Numbered from the stretch's first letter, positions 24,765 to 35,541 are shown. The stretch: 64,000 bases of DNA from Azophilus sp965214305 (GCA_965214305.1 OZ243949.1:1550001-1614000); one strand, 5' to 3'. Translations and numbers: made by a program. The notes: a model not told the origin generated them from the sequence alone.

Positions 24765-26774
24765 CTAGCCCAACCCATCCAGGAAGGCAGTAAACTCCGC
24801 CTCGCTCATAACCGGCACATCAAGTTCTTGCGCCTTGGCGAGTTTGCCGCCGGCCCGCTCCCCCGCAACGACCCGCGACGTTTTGGCGGATACGCTGCCC
24901 GCCACGCGCGCACCCAAGGCCACCAACCGCGCCTTGGCCTCATTGCGTGTTATGTTTTGCAGGGAACCGGTCAGCACCCAGGTCTCTCCACGCAGTGGCT
25001 TGGCGCTCGTATCCACCTCAATATCCGGCCAGTTGACGCCCGCCGCAAGTAAGGCCTCAAGCGCTTTGGCGTTGGCCTCGTCGGCAAACCAGGCGGCGAT
25101 ATTGGAAGCCACAATCGGCCCAATATCGGGCACCGTTTCGAGCGATTCCGCATCGGCGGCCCGCAACGCGGTCAAGCTACCAAAATGCTCCGCCAAGTTG
25201 CGCGCCGTGGCTTCCCCCACTTCGCGAATGCCCAAGGCGTAGATGAATCGCGGCAAGGTGGTACGCTTGCTGGCCTTGAGCGCGGCGCAAAGATTCTGCG
25301 CGGATTTCGCCCCCATGCGCTCCAGCCCGGCGATCGTGTCAAGAGTCAGCGCATAGAGGTCGGCGGCTGTTGTGACATGGCCCTGTTGCACGAGTTGATC
25401 GATGAGCTTTTCCCCGAGCCCTTCAATGTCCATCGCCAAACGCGATGCGTAGTGCATCAGGCCTTCTTTGCGCTGGGCGGGGCAAACGGCCGGCCCAGCG
25501 CTGCAACGCGCCACCACCTCGTCGCGCTCGCCTTGCACAATCTTGCTGCCGCAGGCTGGACAAGCTTCCGGCAAATCCACCATGGGCGCCCCTTTCGGCC
25601 GCCTGCCCAAGATCACCGACACCACCTGGGGGATAACATCGCCAGCACGCCGCACCATCACGGCATCGCCAATGCGCAAATCAAGGCGCCGCACCTCATC
25701 CATGTTGTGCAAGCTGGCGTTGCTTACCGTCACGCCGCCGACAAACACCGGGTCGAGTTTGGCAACCGGCGTAACCGCACCGGTTCGGCCCACTTGAAAT
25801 TCCACCGCCAACACCTTGGTCGTGGCTTCCTCGGCGGGGTATTTATAAGCCACGGCCCAACGCGGTTTGCGCGTGACCGCGCCCAAACGGCGCTGCTGGT
25901 CGAGCGAGTTGACCTTAATGACGGCACCGTCGATATCGTAGGCGAGGCGCTGGCGCCGTTCGCGCAAATCCTCAACATAGGCGCGACACCGGGCCAAGTC
26001 TTCAGCTAGCACGACCTCCGGATTGGTTCTCAGCCCCCAGGCGGTAAGCCGTGCCAACGCCTCGGTTTGGGTTTCGGGTTGCCAATCGCCCGCCGCCCAT
26101 CCGAGGCTGTAGCAATAGATGTTCAGCGGACGGCTTGCGGTGATGCGCGGGTCGAGTTGCCGCAGGCTCCCGGCGGCACCATTGCGGGGGTTGACGAACG
26201 GCTTGTCGCCGGCGGCGCGGGCCCGTTCGTTAAACGCCTCCATGTCGGCGCGGGTCATGTAAATCTCGCCGCGCACCTCAAAGCGCACCGGGAAATCGCG
26301 GCCGGTCAAGCGCAACGGGACGCTGGCAATGGTGCGGACGTTGGCGGTAATGTCCTCGCCGGCCTGCCCATCGCCGCGCGTGGCGGCGAGCGCGAGTTGT
26401 CCGTCCTCGTAGGTGAGAGCAACCGCAACACCATCAATCTTCGGTTCGCAGGTGAAGGTCATGGCCTCCTCGTCGAGACGGGTGCGGCAGCGCCCTACCC
26501 ATGCGGCGAGTTCTTCCGAGCTGTTCACCTTGTCGAGCGATAACATCGCAACCGGATGAACGACGGAGGCGAATGCGGCAACCGGTTCGGCGCCGACGCG
26601 CTGGGTTGGCGAATCCGGCGTTACTCGCCGCGGGTGTTGTTTCTCGAGGGCGACCAGTTCGTCGAATAGGGCATCGTATTCCGCATCGGCTATCTCGGGG
26701 TCGTCCAGGACGTGGTAGCGATGATTGTGGTAATGGATCAGTTCCCGGAGTTCTGCCAACCTATCCATCGTCAA
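24765..26774 (-). CDS. ligA: NAD-dependent DNA ligase
   Basis: 669 residues, complete. It seals nicks in replication and repair using NAD. The N-terminal Ia domain holds the Tyr-rich HYHNHRYHVLDDPEIADAEYD region (YH...D..YD type). The adenylated Lys is K112 in EPKIDGVAV. After the OB fold come a four-Cys zinc site (CPACGS and CSAGPAVC), helix-hairpin-helix repeats around 480-580 and a C-terminal BRCT domain. The TTG at 26774 has AAGGA about ten bases ahead, but the ATG two codons later is an alternative. It follows zipA and smc on the same strand. Confidence 0.97.
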   Translation of the reverse strand: MTMDRLAELRELIHYHNHRYHVLDDPEIADAEYDALFDELVALEKQHPRRVTPDSPTQRVGAEPVAAFASVVHPVAMLSLDKVNSSEELAAWVGRCRTRLDEEAMTFTCEPKIDGVAVALTYEDGQLALAATRGDGQAGEDITANVRTIASVPLRLTGRDFPVRFEVRGEIYMTRADMEAFNERARAAGDKPFVNPRNGAAGSLRQLDPRITASRPLNIYCYSLGWAAGDWQPETQTEALARLTAWGLRTNPEVVLAEDLARCRAYVEDLRERRQRLAYDIDGAVIKVNSLDQQRRLGAVTRKPRWAVAYKYPAEEATTKVLAVEFQVGRTGAVTPVAKLDPVFVGGVTVSNASLHNMDEVRRLDLRIGDAVMVRRAGDVIPQVVSVILGRRPKGAPMVDLPEACPACGSKIVQGERDEVVARCSAGPAVCPAQRKEGLMHYASRLAMDIEGLGEKLIDQLVQQGHVTTAADLYALTLDTIAGLERMGAKSAQNLCAALKASKRTTLPRFIYALGIREVGEATARNLAEHFGSLTALRAADAESLETVPDIGPIVASNIAAWFADEANAKALEALLAAGVNWPDIEVDTSAKPLRGETWVLTGSLQNITRNEAKARLVALGARVAGSVSAKTSRVVAGERAGGKLAKAQELDVPVMSEAEFTAFLDGLG

Positions 26775-26824
26775 GCGGCGGATTTCCTTTGTGCATAACG
26801 GGGACAGCGCTTTCTTGGGTGGCG

Positions 26825-27976
26825 TTAGGCCGACATCGCTCCCGCCCGCTGCGGTGGCTGGCGGTGCCCGTATTCGGCAGCCCGTTCGCGGTAATGGTGC
26901 ATCCGTTCTGAATCGAGTGTCGCCCTGCGTTCGTCCTTGAGTACCGCGCCCAATTCGTCGGCAATCGCCTGAGCCGTGTGGAGCAGATCCTCAATGGTTT
27001 CCCCCGGATCCGCCGGGCCCGGCAGAAGCATGAAAAAGACGAGGCCGGGTGAACGTATGTCGGCCACCTCGCCCATATCGAAATAGCCCGGCTCCACCGC
27101 ATTGGCGACGCTGTAACCGATTGCGCCGCTAACCGGATCAATGCGGTGGAAAATCTTTCTTTTGCCGTATTTCAGCCCCTGGTTGCGCATTGCGGCGAGC
27201 AGGGCTGCACCGGTATAGGGGTTGCCGTCGGCAGCGAACAGGTTGACGACCAGCAAATCCTCGGCGGGCGATTCGGCGGAAGCGGCCTGAGCGTCAACGG
27301 ATTCTTCACTGGTGCGAGACCGCTCGCCAACCTCTTGCGGCTGGGGCTCTACCCCATACGACTCGGCCGGTTCGTTCCATTGCTGTTGCGGCAAGGCGTC
27401 CTGCCCGATGCTTTGCCCGGCATCCATCGGTTGCGGCGATGTTGCGGCAAGCTCTGCGCCGGCCCCGTCATCCATGTCGCTCTCCGACAAACCGACTGCC
27501 GATTCGGTGGCCGGCCACTTGGCTAGCGACTTGTCCGCTTCCCGCCAAGGCGAGGACATCCGAGCCCTATCCGGCTGCCGGGCGGCATCCGCATCGGGTG
27601 CCGGACGGGGTTCCGGCACCAGTGCCGAGCGGTCCAAGGACTCCCGTTGCGCATCCAACACCGGCGCCGGCTCCATGTGCTCCCGCGGCCGGTTAGTGGA
27701 ATCCACGGGCGCCGGTGCGCCATCAAAATTGAGCCCCTGCTGCAGAGGACGCACAGGGCGGGCACCACCGCTCGGCAACTCGCCGCGCAAATACGACAAA
27801 TCGCCGTCTTCCCCCTCCTCGGGAATGAGTTCGGACGCAATCCGTACGCGCACTTTGGCCTTGCTGGACCGCCAAGCCTGCCAAAACCCGTGGACGATGA
27901 TCACAACGGTGAACAATCCACCCCCAAACAACACCAAATCCTTGATGTCCATACTCTGGAAGTTTTCCATGTTCAT
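26825..27976 (-). CDS. zipA: Cell division protein ZipA
   Basis: 383 residues. ZipA anchors FtsZ to the inner membrane at the septum. The N-terminus has a single membrane helix (LVLFGGGLFTVVIIVHGFW), then a long Pro/Gln/Glu/Arg-rich flexible linker, and a C-terminal FtsZ-binding domain of about 140 residues starting at LLVVNLFAADGNPYTGAALL and including KIFHRIDPVSGAIGYSVAN and GLVFFMLLPGPADP. Length and architecture are usual, and the smc-zipA-ligA order is the conserved gammaproteobacterial arrangement. Confidence 0.93.
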   Translation of the reverse strand: MNMENFQSMDIKDLVLFGGGLFTVVIIVHGFWQAWRSSKAKVRVRIASELIPEEGEDGDLSYLRGELPSGGARPVRPLQQGLNFDGAPAPVDSTNRPREHMEPAPVLDAQRESLDRSALVPEPRPAPDADAARQPDRARMSSPWREADKSLAKWPATESAVGLSESDMDDGAGAELAATSPQPMDAGQSIGQDALPQQQWNEPAESYGVEPQPQEVGERSRTSEESVDAQAASAESPAEDLLVVNLFAADGNPYTGAALLAAMRNQGLKYGKRKIFHRIDPVSGAIGYSVANAVEPGYFDMGEVADIRSPGLVFFMLLPGPADPGETIEDLLHTAQAIADELGAVLKDERRATLDSERMHHYRERAAEYGHRQPPQRAGAMSA

Positions 27977-28046
27977 GCTCTAGACCCCTTATTCGCGGAT
28001 CAAACTTACCAATGAGTCAAGCCGAAAACCGCCATATCGCCGGTCT

Positions 28047-31000
28047 TTAGGCCGTTGCCGCCATGGCGGCGGCCTCGTCAATATCCACCGATACCAAGCG
28101 CGAGACGCCCGGTTCGCCCATGGTGACGCCAATCAACTGGTCGGCCATCTCCATCGTCAGCTTGTTGTGGGTAATAACGATAAATTGCACGCCCCGGGAC
28201 ATTTCCTTAATCAGTTGGGCGACACGCCCCACATTGCTGTCGTCGAGAGGCGCGTCAATTTCGTCCAATACACAAACCGGGCTGGGGTTGAGCCGAAAGA
28301 TGGAAAAAATAAGCGCCACGGCCGTCAACGCCTGCTCACCACCGGACAATTGCCGCACACTGGCGTTGCGCTTGCCGCGGGGGCGCGCCATCACGGAAAC
28401 ACCGGTATCCAGCAAGTCTTCGCCGGTCAACACCAACTCGGCGTGCCCGCCATCGAACAACTTGGGGAAAACCTCGGACAGGTGGCTGTTGACCGCCGCG
28501 AAGGTTTCCTTGAAGCGGGAGCGTGTCTCCCTATCGATCTTGTGAATGGCCGTGCGTAGGGTTTCCAGGGCCCGCCACAAATCCTCATGCTGTGCATCAA
28601 GCCATGCCTTACGCTCGGATTCGACACCGTATTCCTCAATGGCAGCCAGGTTGACCGGTTCGAGGCGGCGCAGGCGCCGGTCGAGCTGTTCTAGCCGCTG
28701 CTCCCAAACCGGGGCGGCGGCATCATCCGGTAGGGCGACGAGAACGTCCTGTAAATCGTGGCCGGTGGCTTGCACCCGCTCGCGCACATTGGCCTGCTCG
28801 ACAACCAGCCCCTGCCGCTCGACGCGCACCGTTTCCAATTCGCCGCGCGCGGCATCGACCTGGGCGGCGGCCGCATCGCGCTCGGCTTCCAATGCGCGAA
28901 TTTGCTCGCTAATCCCGTCAAGACCTGTGCGGGTCGCCCGTTGACCTTGCTCGGCCTCAAGTTGTTCGGCGAGCTTGGCATCAAGTTCAACTTGCAGATC
29001 CGGCAGGGGTGCGGCGACCTCGGCAATGCTCTTCGTCAAGGCCGCCCGGCGATCCTCATATTCCGCGGCCTGTTCAACGAGCCGTTGACGCGCCAATTGG
29101 ATTGCTTCCATCCGCGCCAAGTGGCCTTGGCGTTCGACGCTCAGCGCATGTAACTCATCGTGGCGAGACCGGGCTGCTTGACGGGTTCGTTCGCGGTTTC
29201 CTTGCAAGCGCCCCCGGTCCTCGGCGAGCGCTTCACCGACGGGAACCTGTGCCAAGCCGGCGCGCTCCGCCGCAGCCAGGTGTTCGCGGGCACCGCCAAG
29301 CTTCTCGCGCTCAGTATCGATTTGCCGCTCAAGTTCCTCGCGTTCCCGGCGCAGCCGCCGCCGTTGCGCGTTAGCCGTTTCCAATTGCACGCGCTTAACA
29401 CCATGATCCGCCTTGAGTTCGGCCAGCGCCTTGTTGGCCGTATCGGCCTGTTGCTGGAGGGCGTCCCGCCTTTGCTCAAGCCTGTGCAGCGATACCCGCT
29501 CCTGCTCCAAATCCTGTTGGCGCTTGGCAACCAAAGTTTCCGCCGCCGCAACCCGAACCTCGAGTGTTGCCAGCTTCTGACCACGCTGAATGATGCCGGC
29601 CTCATCCTGCTGGCCGGGGCGCAGGCACAACCAATCTGGACCCAGCCAAAGGCCGGAGCGCGTCACAATGCTTTCGCCGGGCCCCAAGGTCGCCCGGGCC
29701 GCCCAAGCCGCCGCGTCGGATGCAGCGGCGAAAACACCGTGCAACAACGAGCCGAGCTGCAAATTCGAACTGCGAATCAATGAGTTGAGACTCGGCAAGT
29801 CGCCACTTGAGGACGTCGGAACGCGCCCTTCCAACAAAGTGAGTTGGCCACCGCCCAATTTGGGTAGGGCGTCTGCGAAGCGCAGCACATCATCAACAGC
29901 CAAACCTTGCAGAAAACTGCCGAGCACCATCTCCACCGCCCATTCCCAGCCAGGTACCACGCTCAGTGTTTCGCCCAACCGTTGCGCACCCGTCAAACCT
30001 TGGTCGGCGAGCCAGTCGCCGGTTCCATCGTCGGCACGACCCAAGGCCACTTCTTGGGCGGCCCGAAGAGTGGCCAGTTCTTGGCGCAGGATTTGTAGTT
30101 CACGGCGAGCCGCATCCAATTCGCCCTCACGGTTTGAGATGCTTTCACGCGCCTCGGCGATATCGCTGCGACACTGTTCAACGGCGTCTTCAATGGATGC
30201 GCGTTGCGCTTGTTGGGTAGTGATCTCGGCTACCAAGCGATCCACCTGACTCAACTCGACGGCGGCGGGGGCCTGTTCCTCATCGGCGAGTCGTTCAAGG
30301 CGCAGGACCAAACTGGTCAGCAGTGCCTCGCCATGCTCAATCCGGGACGCCTGCATTTGCGTGGTGCGTTTTGTCTCCGCGGACTTGGCGCTGAACGCAT
30401 CCCAATCCTCCTGCCAAGCGGCGTAGGCTTGTTCGACTTGTTCAAGCTGGGCGGTGGCCTGCGCATCCGCAGCTTGGGCGGCATCTAAGCGGGGGGATAA
30501 CTCGGCAATGGCGGTGCCCAGGCTGTCAATGTCATTTTGATCCATGCCCAGTTGCCGCTCGGTCTCGGCAGCCTTGTTGCTCAACCCCTCAAGTTCCTGC
30601 TCAAGTTCCGCCAGGCGCGCCCGGTCGAGCGTCAAGGTTTGTTCAATGCGCGCTATGGTCTCCCGGAGTTGATAGAAGGCGGTTTGCTGGCTTCGAGACG
30701 CTTCGTTTACCTCCTCGTAACGAACCCGCGTCCGGGTAATCCGCGTCTCCAAGGATTGCATTGCGGCACGCAGTCGCTCCAGGTTGGCTTGCTTGCTTTG
30801 CAGGCCCTTATCCAACGTTTCCAGACGACCGCTGATGTCGAGATAACGGATGCTGTGCAGCTCGGCGGCGCAACGTTTTTCTTCGCGTTTTAGTTGTTTG
30901 TAGCGTTCGGCCGCCCGCGCTTGCTTTTGCAGGCGCTCCAGCGTTCTGCCCAACTCGTCGCGGGTATCGCCCAGGCGGTCAAGATTCTCGCGGGTGTGTT

Positions 31001-31553
31001 TGATGCGGTTTTCGGTTTCGCGGCGGCGCTCCTTATATTTGGAAATGCCCGCGGCTTCCTCAAGGTATTCGCGCAGTTCCTCGGGACGTGCCTTGGCGAG
31101 CCCGCTGATCATGCCTTGCTCGATGATGGAGTAGCTGCGCGGGCCGAAACCGGTGCCCAGGAAAATATCCGCCACATCGCGCCGCCGACAGCGGGTGCCA
31201 TTCAGGTAATAGCTGGACTGCGAGTCGCGGCTGACCTGTCGGCGAATGGCGATTTCGCCGTAGGCCGCGTATTCGCCGCCGATGCGTCCGTCGGTATTTT
31301 CAAAAATCAGTTCGATTGAGGCGACGCCCGCCATCGGCCGCGTACGGCAGCCGTGGAAGATGACGTCGGTCAGATTTTGGCCGCGCAACTGTTTGGCGGA
31401 GCTTTCGCCCATCACCCAGCGCACGGCATCGACAATGTTGGATTTGCCCCCGCCGTTGGGGCCAACGATGGAGCAGACGTTGCCGGGCAGCGTAACGGCG
31501 GTCGGGTCGACGAACGACTTAAATCCAGCCAGTTTGATCTGCTTGAGGCGCAT
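28047..31553 (-). CDS. smc: Chromosome segregation protein SMC
   Basis: 1,168 residues. SMC dimers with ScpAB condense and segregate the chromosome. Walker A is GPNGGGKSN at 31-39. Long heptad-rich coiled coils run from about 170 to 500 and 670 to 1000, with a hinge between (GLTGAQRLGETLSVV and EWAVEMVLGSFLQGL). The C-terminal head carries the signature LSGGEQALTAVAL and Walker B PVCVLDEIDAPLD. No MukB features are present. It opens the smc-zipA-ligA run. The 238 bp beyond its start, up to hyuB, show no gene or repeat that I can support. Confidence 0.97.
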   Translation of the reverse strand: MRLKQIKLAGFKSFVDPTAVTLPGNVCSIVGPNGGGKSNIVDAVRWVMGESSAKQLRGQNLTDVIFHGCRTRPMAGVASIELIFENTDGRIGGEYAAYGEIAIRRQVSRDSQSSYYLNGTRCRRRDVADIFLGTGFGPRSYSIIEQGMISGLAKARPEELREYLEEAAGISKYKERRRETENRIKHTRENLDRLGDTRDELGRTLERLQKQARAAERYKQLKREEKRCAAELHSIRYLDISGRLETLDKGLQSKQANLERLRAAMQSLETRITRTRVRYEEVNEASRSQQTAFYQLRETIARIEQTLTLDRARLAELEQELEGLSNKAAETERQLGMDQNDIDSLGTAIAELSPRLDAAQAADAQATAQLEQVEQAYAAWQEDWDAFSAKSAETKRTTQMQASRIEHGEALLTSLVLRLERLADEEQAPAAVELSQVDRLVAEITTQQAQRASIEDAVEQCRSDIAEARESISNREGELDAARRELQILRQELATLRAAQEVALGRADDGTGDWLADQGLTGAQRLGETLSVVPGWEWAVEMVLGSFLQGLAVDDVLRFADALPKLGGGQLTLLEGRVPTSSSGDLPSLNSLIRSSNLQLGSLLHGVFAAASDAAAWAARATLGPGESIVTRSGLWLGPDWLCLRPGQQDEAGIIQRGQKLATLEVRVAAAETLVAKRQQDLEQERVSLHRLEQRRDALQQQADTANKALAELKADHGVKRVQLETANAQRRRLRREREELERQIDTEREKLGGAREHLAAAERAGLAQVPVGEALAEDRGRLQGNRERTRQAARSRHDELHALSVERQGHLARMEAIQLARQRLVEQAAEYEDRRAALTKSIAEVAAPLPDLQVELDAKLAEQLEAEQGQRATRTGLDGISEQIRALEAERDAAAAQVDAARGELETVRVERQGLVVEQANVRERVQATGHDLQDVLVALPDDAAAPVWEQRLEQLDRRLRRLEPVNLAAIEEYGVESERKAWLDAQHEDLWRALETLRTAIHKIDRETRSRFKETFAAVNSHLSEVFPKLFDGGHAELVLTGEDLLDTGVSVMARPRGKRNASVRQLSGGEQALTAVALIFSIFRLNPSPVCVLDEIDAPLDDSNVGRVAQLIKEMSRGVQFIVITHNKLTMEMADQLIGVTMGEPGVSRLVSVDIDEAAAMAATA

Positions 31554-31791
31554 CGCGCTCCGCTACCTACAGCAGGCGTTCCATTAACGCATCATCACAC
31601 CAGCAACCGCCCTGTAACATAAGGCGTGAGCTCGCCCATCACGCTTGCCGATGCGAGCCTTGGCGGCAAACAGCGTCCGGCTTGCCGCTTGGCAACCAAG
31701 TCTAATCCAACTCTACGGCGGAATGTACCCCTTCGGTGCCTATCTGGTTGCATTAATTGATGCGATGTGCGCGATTTCGACTACGCTACCA

Positions 31792-33399
31792 TCAGCTCGG
31801 CAACGCTGTGCCGGTACGCCTCACCGAAGCTGTCGCCGGGTTGCCGATGCCGCCGCCACCCGGCGTCTCCAAGACCAATGTTGCGCCCGCCGGAATCAAA
31901 TCCTTGCCCTTGCCGGGAAGGTCTGGGCCGTTTTTCAGGTAAACCCGTCCGGGGCTGCCGTCACCACCGCCGTCTCGACCCCGCGCCGGATAGCGAATGC
32001 GGTCAAACATCTTGGCGACATAGAAAGGCGCGCCGCGGCGGTGGCCAATCTCGACAATCTGACCCAAGCCGCCACGATAGCGGCCCGCGCCGCCGGAATT
32101 GGGCCGGTACTCCCTCCGCCAGAACACCAGCGGCGAGGTGACTTCATTGATCTCGGTAGGCGTCGTGCGCACACCGCTGGGGAAGGCGGTGGTGGAAAGG
32201 CCGTCTTTTCCCGGCCGGGCACCGGTGCCGCCATTGAAAATGGGATTGATGACAAAATCCTCGCCCGCAAAGTTGTCGGCGGCATTGGCACCAAGGAACA
32301 CCGGGTTCCAAATGCAGGAAGCACCTTCCGCCGGCGTCTTACCCGGCAGCGCCTGTTCGAGGCAACCAAGCACCAGATCCGGCAGCATCTGGCCAATCGC
32401 ATGCCGCGCCGACACGGCCGATGGCGGCAGCGCGTTAAGAATGGAACCCGGCGGGGCGGTAACGCGCACCGTTCGCAACGACCCCGCATTGTTGGGAATC
32501 GTATTGCCCACCAAACAACGCACACCAAAGCTGGCGTAGGCCTGGGTATAGGGTAGGGGCACGTTGATACCGAAACCGGATGCCGGCGATGAACCGGCGA
32601 AATCCAAGCACAACCGCTCGCCATCGATGATCAAGAGCGCACGGAGATCGATGGGTTTATCGTAGCCATCGACCCGCATGGCGTATTCAAACCGACCGTC
32701 CGGCAAGGCGGCAATCTCTCGTCGCATGGCCGCTTCGGAAGTCTCGATAATGGTTGCCCCGACCGCGTCGATGCCATCGAGTCGGAAGTCGTCCAAGGTT
32801 TCAAGCAAGCGCCGCCCACCGCTGTCGTTGCAGGCGGCGAGCGAATAAAGATCGCCCTCCGCCACCACCGGATCGCGCACGTTGGCGGCCAGTATCGAAA
32901 GCAGCGTTTCGTTGCGCTCACCCCGCCGGAACAGATGACCGATCGGAATGTTCAGGCCCTCCTCAAATACCTGCTCGGCATCCGGCCCGAAGCCGCGGCC
33001 ACCGACATCGGCTATGTGGCTGGTGCTGGCGAACAGGGCTATGGGAGCCGCGCCCCGAAAAACCGGCGTAACCACCGTAAAGTCGTTGAGATGGCCGGTT
33101 CCATCCCAGGGGTCGTTGGTGAGCAATACGTCACCCGATGCGAGGCTGGGCAGCGGGAATTTCTTGAGGAATTTGCCCACCGAGGCCGCCATGGCGTTGA
33201 CGTGTCCCGGCGTTCCGGTCACGGCTTGGGCAAGCATGGCGCCCTTGGTGTCGAACAGACCGGCGGATAGGTCGCCAGCCTCCCGAACCACGGTCGAAAA
33301 AGCGGTACGCATCAGCGTTTGCGCCTGCTCCTCAACGATGGCCAGCAATCGGTTCCAGACCAGTTGCGTATGTAGAGCATTCATGTCATTCGGCATCAA
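31792..33399 (-). CDS. hyuB: Hydantoinase B/oxoprolinase beta-type subunit
   Basis: 535 residues of the HyuB family. With HyuA it forms ATP-dependent hydantoinases, 5-oxoprolinase or acetone carboxylase-like enzymes. Recognisable blocks are LVWNRLLAIVEEQAQTLMRT, AGDLSAGLFD, PGHVNAMAASV, LTNDPWDGTGHLNDF and the acidic/Gly-rich C-terminal loop (GGGGIGNPA). It begins 40 bp after the hyuA stop on the same strand, so the two are co-expressed. The exact substrate (hydantoin, N-methylhydantoin or 5-oxoproline) cannot be read from the sequence. Confidence 0.9.
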   Translation of the reverse strand: MMPNDMNALHTQLVWNRLLAIVEEQAQTLMRTAFSTVVREAGDLSAGLFDTKGAMLAQAVTGTPGHVNAMAASVGKFLKKFPLPSLASGDVLLTNDPWDGTGHLNDFTVVTPVFRGAAPIALFASTSHIADVGGRGFGPDAEQVFEEGLNIPIGHLFRRGERNETLLSILAANVRDPVVAEGDLYSLAACNDSGGRRLLETLDDFRLDGIDAVGATIIETSEAAMRREIAALPDGRFEYAMRVDGYDKPIDLRALLIIDGERLCLDFAGSSPASGFGINVPLPYTQAYASFGVRCLVGNTIPNNAGSLRTVRVTAPPGSILNALPPSAVSARHAIGQMLPDLVLGCLEQALPGKTPAEGASCIWNPVFLGANAADNFAGEDFVINPIFNGGTGARPGKDGLSTTAFPSGVRTTPTEINEVTSPLVFWRREYRPNSGGAGRYRGGLGQIVEIGHRRGAPFYVAKMFDRIRYPARGRDGGGDGSPGRVYLKNGPDLPGKGKDLIPAGATLVLETPGGGGIGNPATASVRRTGTALPS

Positions 33400-33438
33400 A
33401 CGCCTCTTAGCATCTTGTCCATCCGGGGCAACGCCTCG

Positions 33439-35532
33439 TCAGGAGGCCGTAACGGACCTTCGCTCCAGGCAAAGGTGGCCCAAGCTGTTGACGATCACAG
33501 TGAAATTCCGCGTGACCAGGGTGGTTGTCTGGCTTTCCACAATGAGAGCGGGGCCGACCAACGCATCGCCCGGCATCAGGTTATCCCGTCGATAGAGAGG
33601 CACCGCCACCGCGGCACCCCGTTCCGGGTCAAACCAATTCGCCCGGTTCCGGGATGATGGTGTTCGCCTTGGCGCTGCGGGCTCAATGCTAGCGGGGGCT
33701 TGCCGTTCGGTGGCGAGTGTCAATGTCCAGCTCAGTATCTCCACTTCCGCACCCGGAATGGTGCGGCCATACAGGGCCCGGTAACGCTTTTCAAAGGCGC
33801 TCAGAAAATGCGGCCGAAGATCGTCGCCGCCGTCGAGCGGTGGTACATCGACCGCGATTTCAAAACCCTGGCCGACATAGCGCATGTAAGCCCGCGCCTT
33901 ATGCACGAGCCGGGTCGCCGCGACCCCGGAGACAACCGCCGCCGCTTCCCGCCGCATCTCGCCGAGCAGTTGCCGGACCGCATCGGCATCAAGCGCCGTC
34001 AACGTTGTGTAGCGGCTGCGTACCACTTCAAAAGCAATGGGCGCGAGCAGAAAGCCGATGGCGGAGCCCACCGCCGCGCCACGGGGAACGATAATGCGAT
34101 CCAGCTTCAACTTCTCGGCCAGCCGACAGGCGTGCAAAGGCGCCGCGCCGCCATAGGCAATCATGGCCCGGCCCCCGGTATCCTTGCCCCACTCAAGGGC
34201 GTGCGCCCGCGCTGCCGCCGCCATGTTTTCATCAACGATCTCGCAAATGCCCAGGGCACCGCCCATGCGGTCGAGCCCCAGGGGTTTTGCAACCTGGCGT
34301 TCGATGGCCTCGGCGGCCGCATCGCTGTCGAGGCGGACAGCACCGCCCGCGAACTGTTCCGGGCGTATTTTGCCAAGCACCAGGTCCGCATCCGTCACTG
34401 TGGCGCGGTTTCCGTCCCTGCCGTAGCAGACCGGCCCAGGCTCCGACCCGGCACTTTCTGGACCCACTTGAATACGGCCCAAACCATCGACCGAGGCAAT
34501 GGAGCCACCGCCGGCACCGATTTCCACCATCTCGATCACCGGAATACGCATCGGCAAGCCAGACCCCTTTTTGAATCCATAGGTGCGGCCCACCTCGAAT
34601 TGCCGCGACAATTGCGGCTGCGCCGCATCGATGAGGCAAATTTTCGCCGTGGTGCCGCCCATGTCCAGGGCAAGCACCTCGTCCAATCCACAGCGCGCGG
34701 CGAGGTCGGCCGCCATGATCGCGCCGCCCGCGGGGCCGGATTCGACCAAGCGGATCGGGAAGCGAGCCGCTGTTTCGAGATCGGTCAAGCCACCGCCGGA
34801 GGTCATCAACAATATGGGGCAGCGCAGACCAGCGTTGTGCAACTGCGTTGCAAGGCTGTTCAGATAGGTCGCCATCAGCGGCTGCACATAGGCGTTGGCG
34901 CAGGCGGTCGATAACCGTTCAAATTCCCGAATTTCCGGACAAACTTCGCTGGCGAGCGTTATTGCAACATTCGGCAATCGGGCGCGCACCGCATCGGCAA
35001 CCGCCAGTTCGTGCTCGGCGTTGCGATAGCCGTGCAGAAACCCTATGGCAACGCTCTGCGCATGGGCATCGACGAGCGCCTTAACGGCGGCGGCAACGGA
35101 AGCCGGGTCGAGGGGCACCAGCACCTCGCCATCGGCTGCCATACGCTCCCGAATCGGCAAGCGCCGGTGGCGCGGCACCAGGGGTTCGGGCCGGTCAATA
35201 TTGATATCGTATTGCTCGAAGCGGTTCTCAAACGCCATCTCAAGCGCATCGCGATGGCCCTCGGTGGTGAGCAGAGCCGTCTTGGCACCCCGGCGTTCGA
35301 TAAGCGCATTGGTGGCGAGCGTGGTGCCGTGCAAAAAGAGGCCCACCTGCGATGCTTCCCGTCCCGCCTCGCGGAGCAGTTCCCGCAGGCCCGCAAGCAC
35401 CGCGGTGGCCGGGTCGGCATGGGTGGTCAATATTTTTCTGGAATGGCGGTTTTGCCCATCGTCGAGCACCACATCGGTAAAGGTGCCGCCGATATCCGCC
35501 GCGACGCGCACCCTTGCCCGGGAATCTTTCAT
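33439..35532 (-). CDS. hyuA: Hydantoinase A/oxoprolinase alpha-type subunit
   Basis: 697 residues with the actin-like ATPase fold. The phosphate-1 loop is AADIGGTFTDVVL near residue 12, followed by GTTLATNALIER, and in the centre LALDMGGTTAKICLID. The C-terminal part has YGGAAPLHACRLAEKL and a beta-rich end. It should use ATP to activate the cyclic amide opened by the HyuAB complex. It is the first gene of the pair. Together with the oxidase upstream it suggests use of nitrogenous or creatinine/hydantoin-like compounds, an inference only. Confidence 0.92.
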   Translation of the reverse strand: MKDSRARVRVAADIGGTFTDVVLDDGQNRHSRKILTTHADPATAVLAGLRELLREAGREASQVGLFLHGTTLATNALIERRGAKTALLTTEGHRDALEMAFENRFEQYDINIDRPEPLVPRHRRLPIRERMAADGEVLVPLDPASVAAAVKALVDAHAQSVAIGFLHGYRNAEHELAVADAVRARLPNVAITLASEVCPEIREFERLSTACANAYVQPLMATYLNSLATQLHNAGLRCPILLMTSGGGLTDLETAARFPIRLVESGPAGGAIMAADLAARCGLDEVLALDMGGTTAKICLIDAAQPQLSRQFEVGRTYGFKKGSGLPMRIPVIEMVEIGAGGGSIASVDGLGRIQVGPESAGSEPGPVCYGRDGNRATVTDADLVLGKIRPEQFAGGAVRLDSDAAAEAIERQVAKPLGLDRMGGALGICEIVDENMAAAARAHALEWGKDTGGRAMIAYGGAAPLHACRLAEKLKLDRIIVPRGAAVGSAIGFLLAPIAFEVVRSRYTTLTALDADAVRQLLGEMRREAAAVVSGVAATRLVHKARAYMRYVGQGFEIAVDVPPLDGGDDLRPHFLSAFEKRYRALYGRTIPGAEVEILSWTLTLATERQAPASIEPAAPRRTPSSRNRANWFDPERGAAVAVPLYRRDNLMPGDALVGPALIVESQTTTLVTRNFTVIVNSLGHLCLERRSVTAS

Positions 35533-35541
35533 ATATGTGGG

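Noticed and set aside
31554..31791. Possible small gene between smc and hyuB
   Set aside because: A 44-codon plus-strand frame from 31627 exists but matches nothing I know and has no clear ribosome site.
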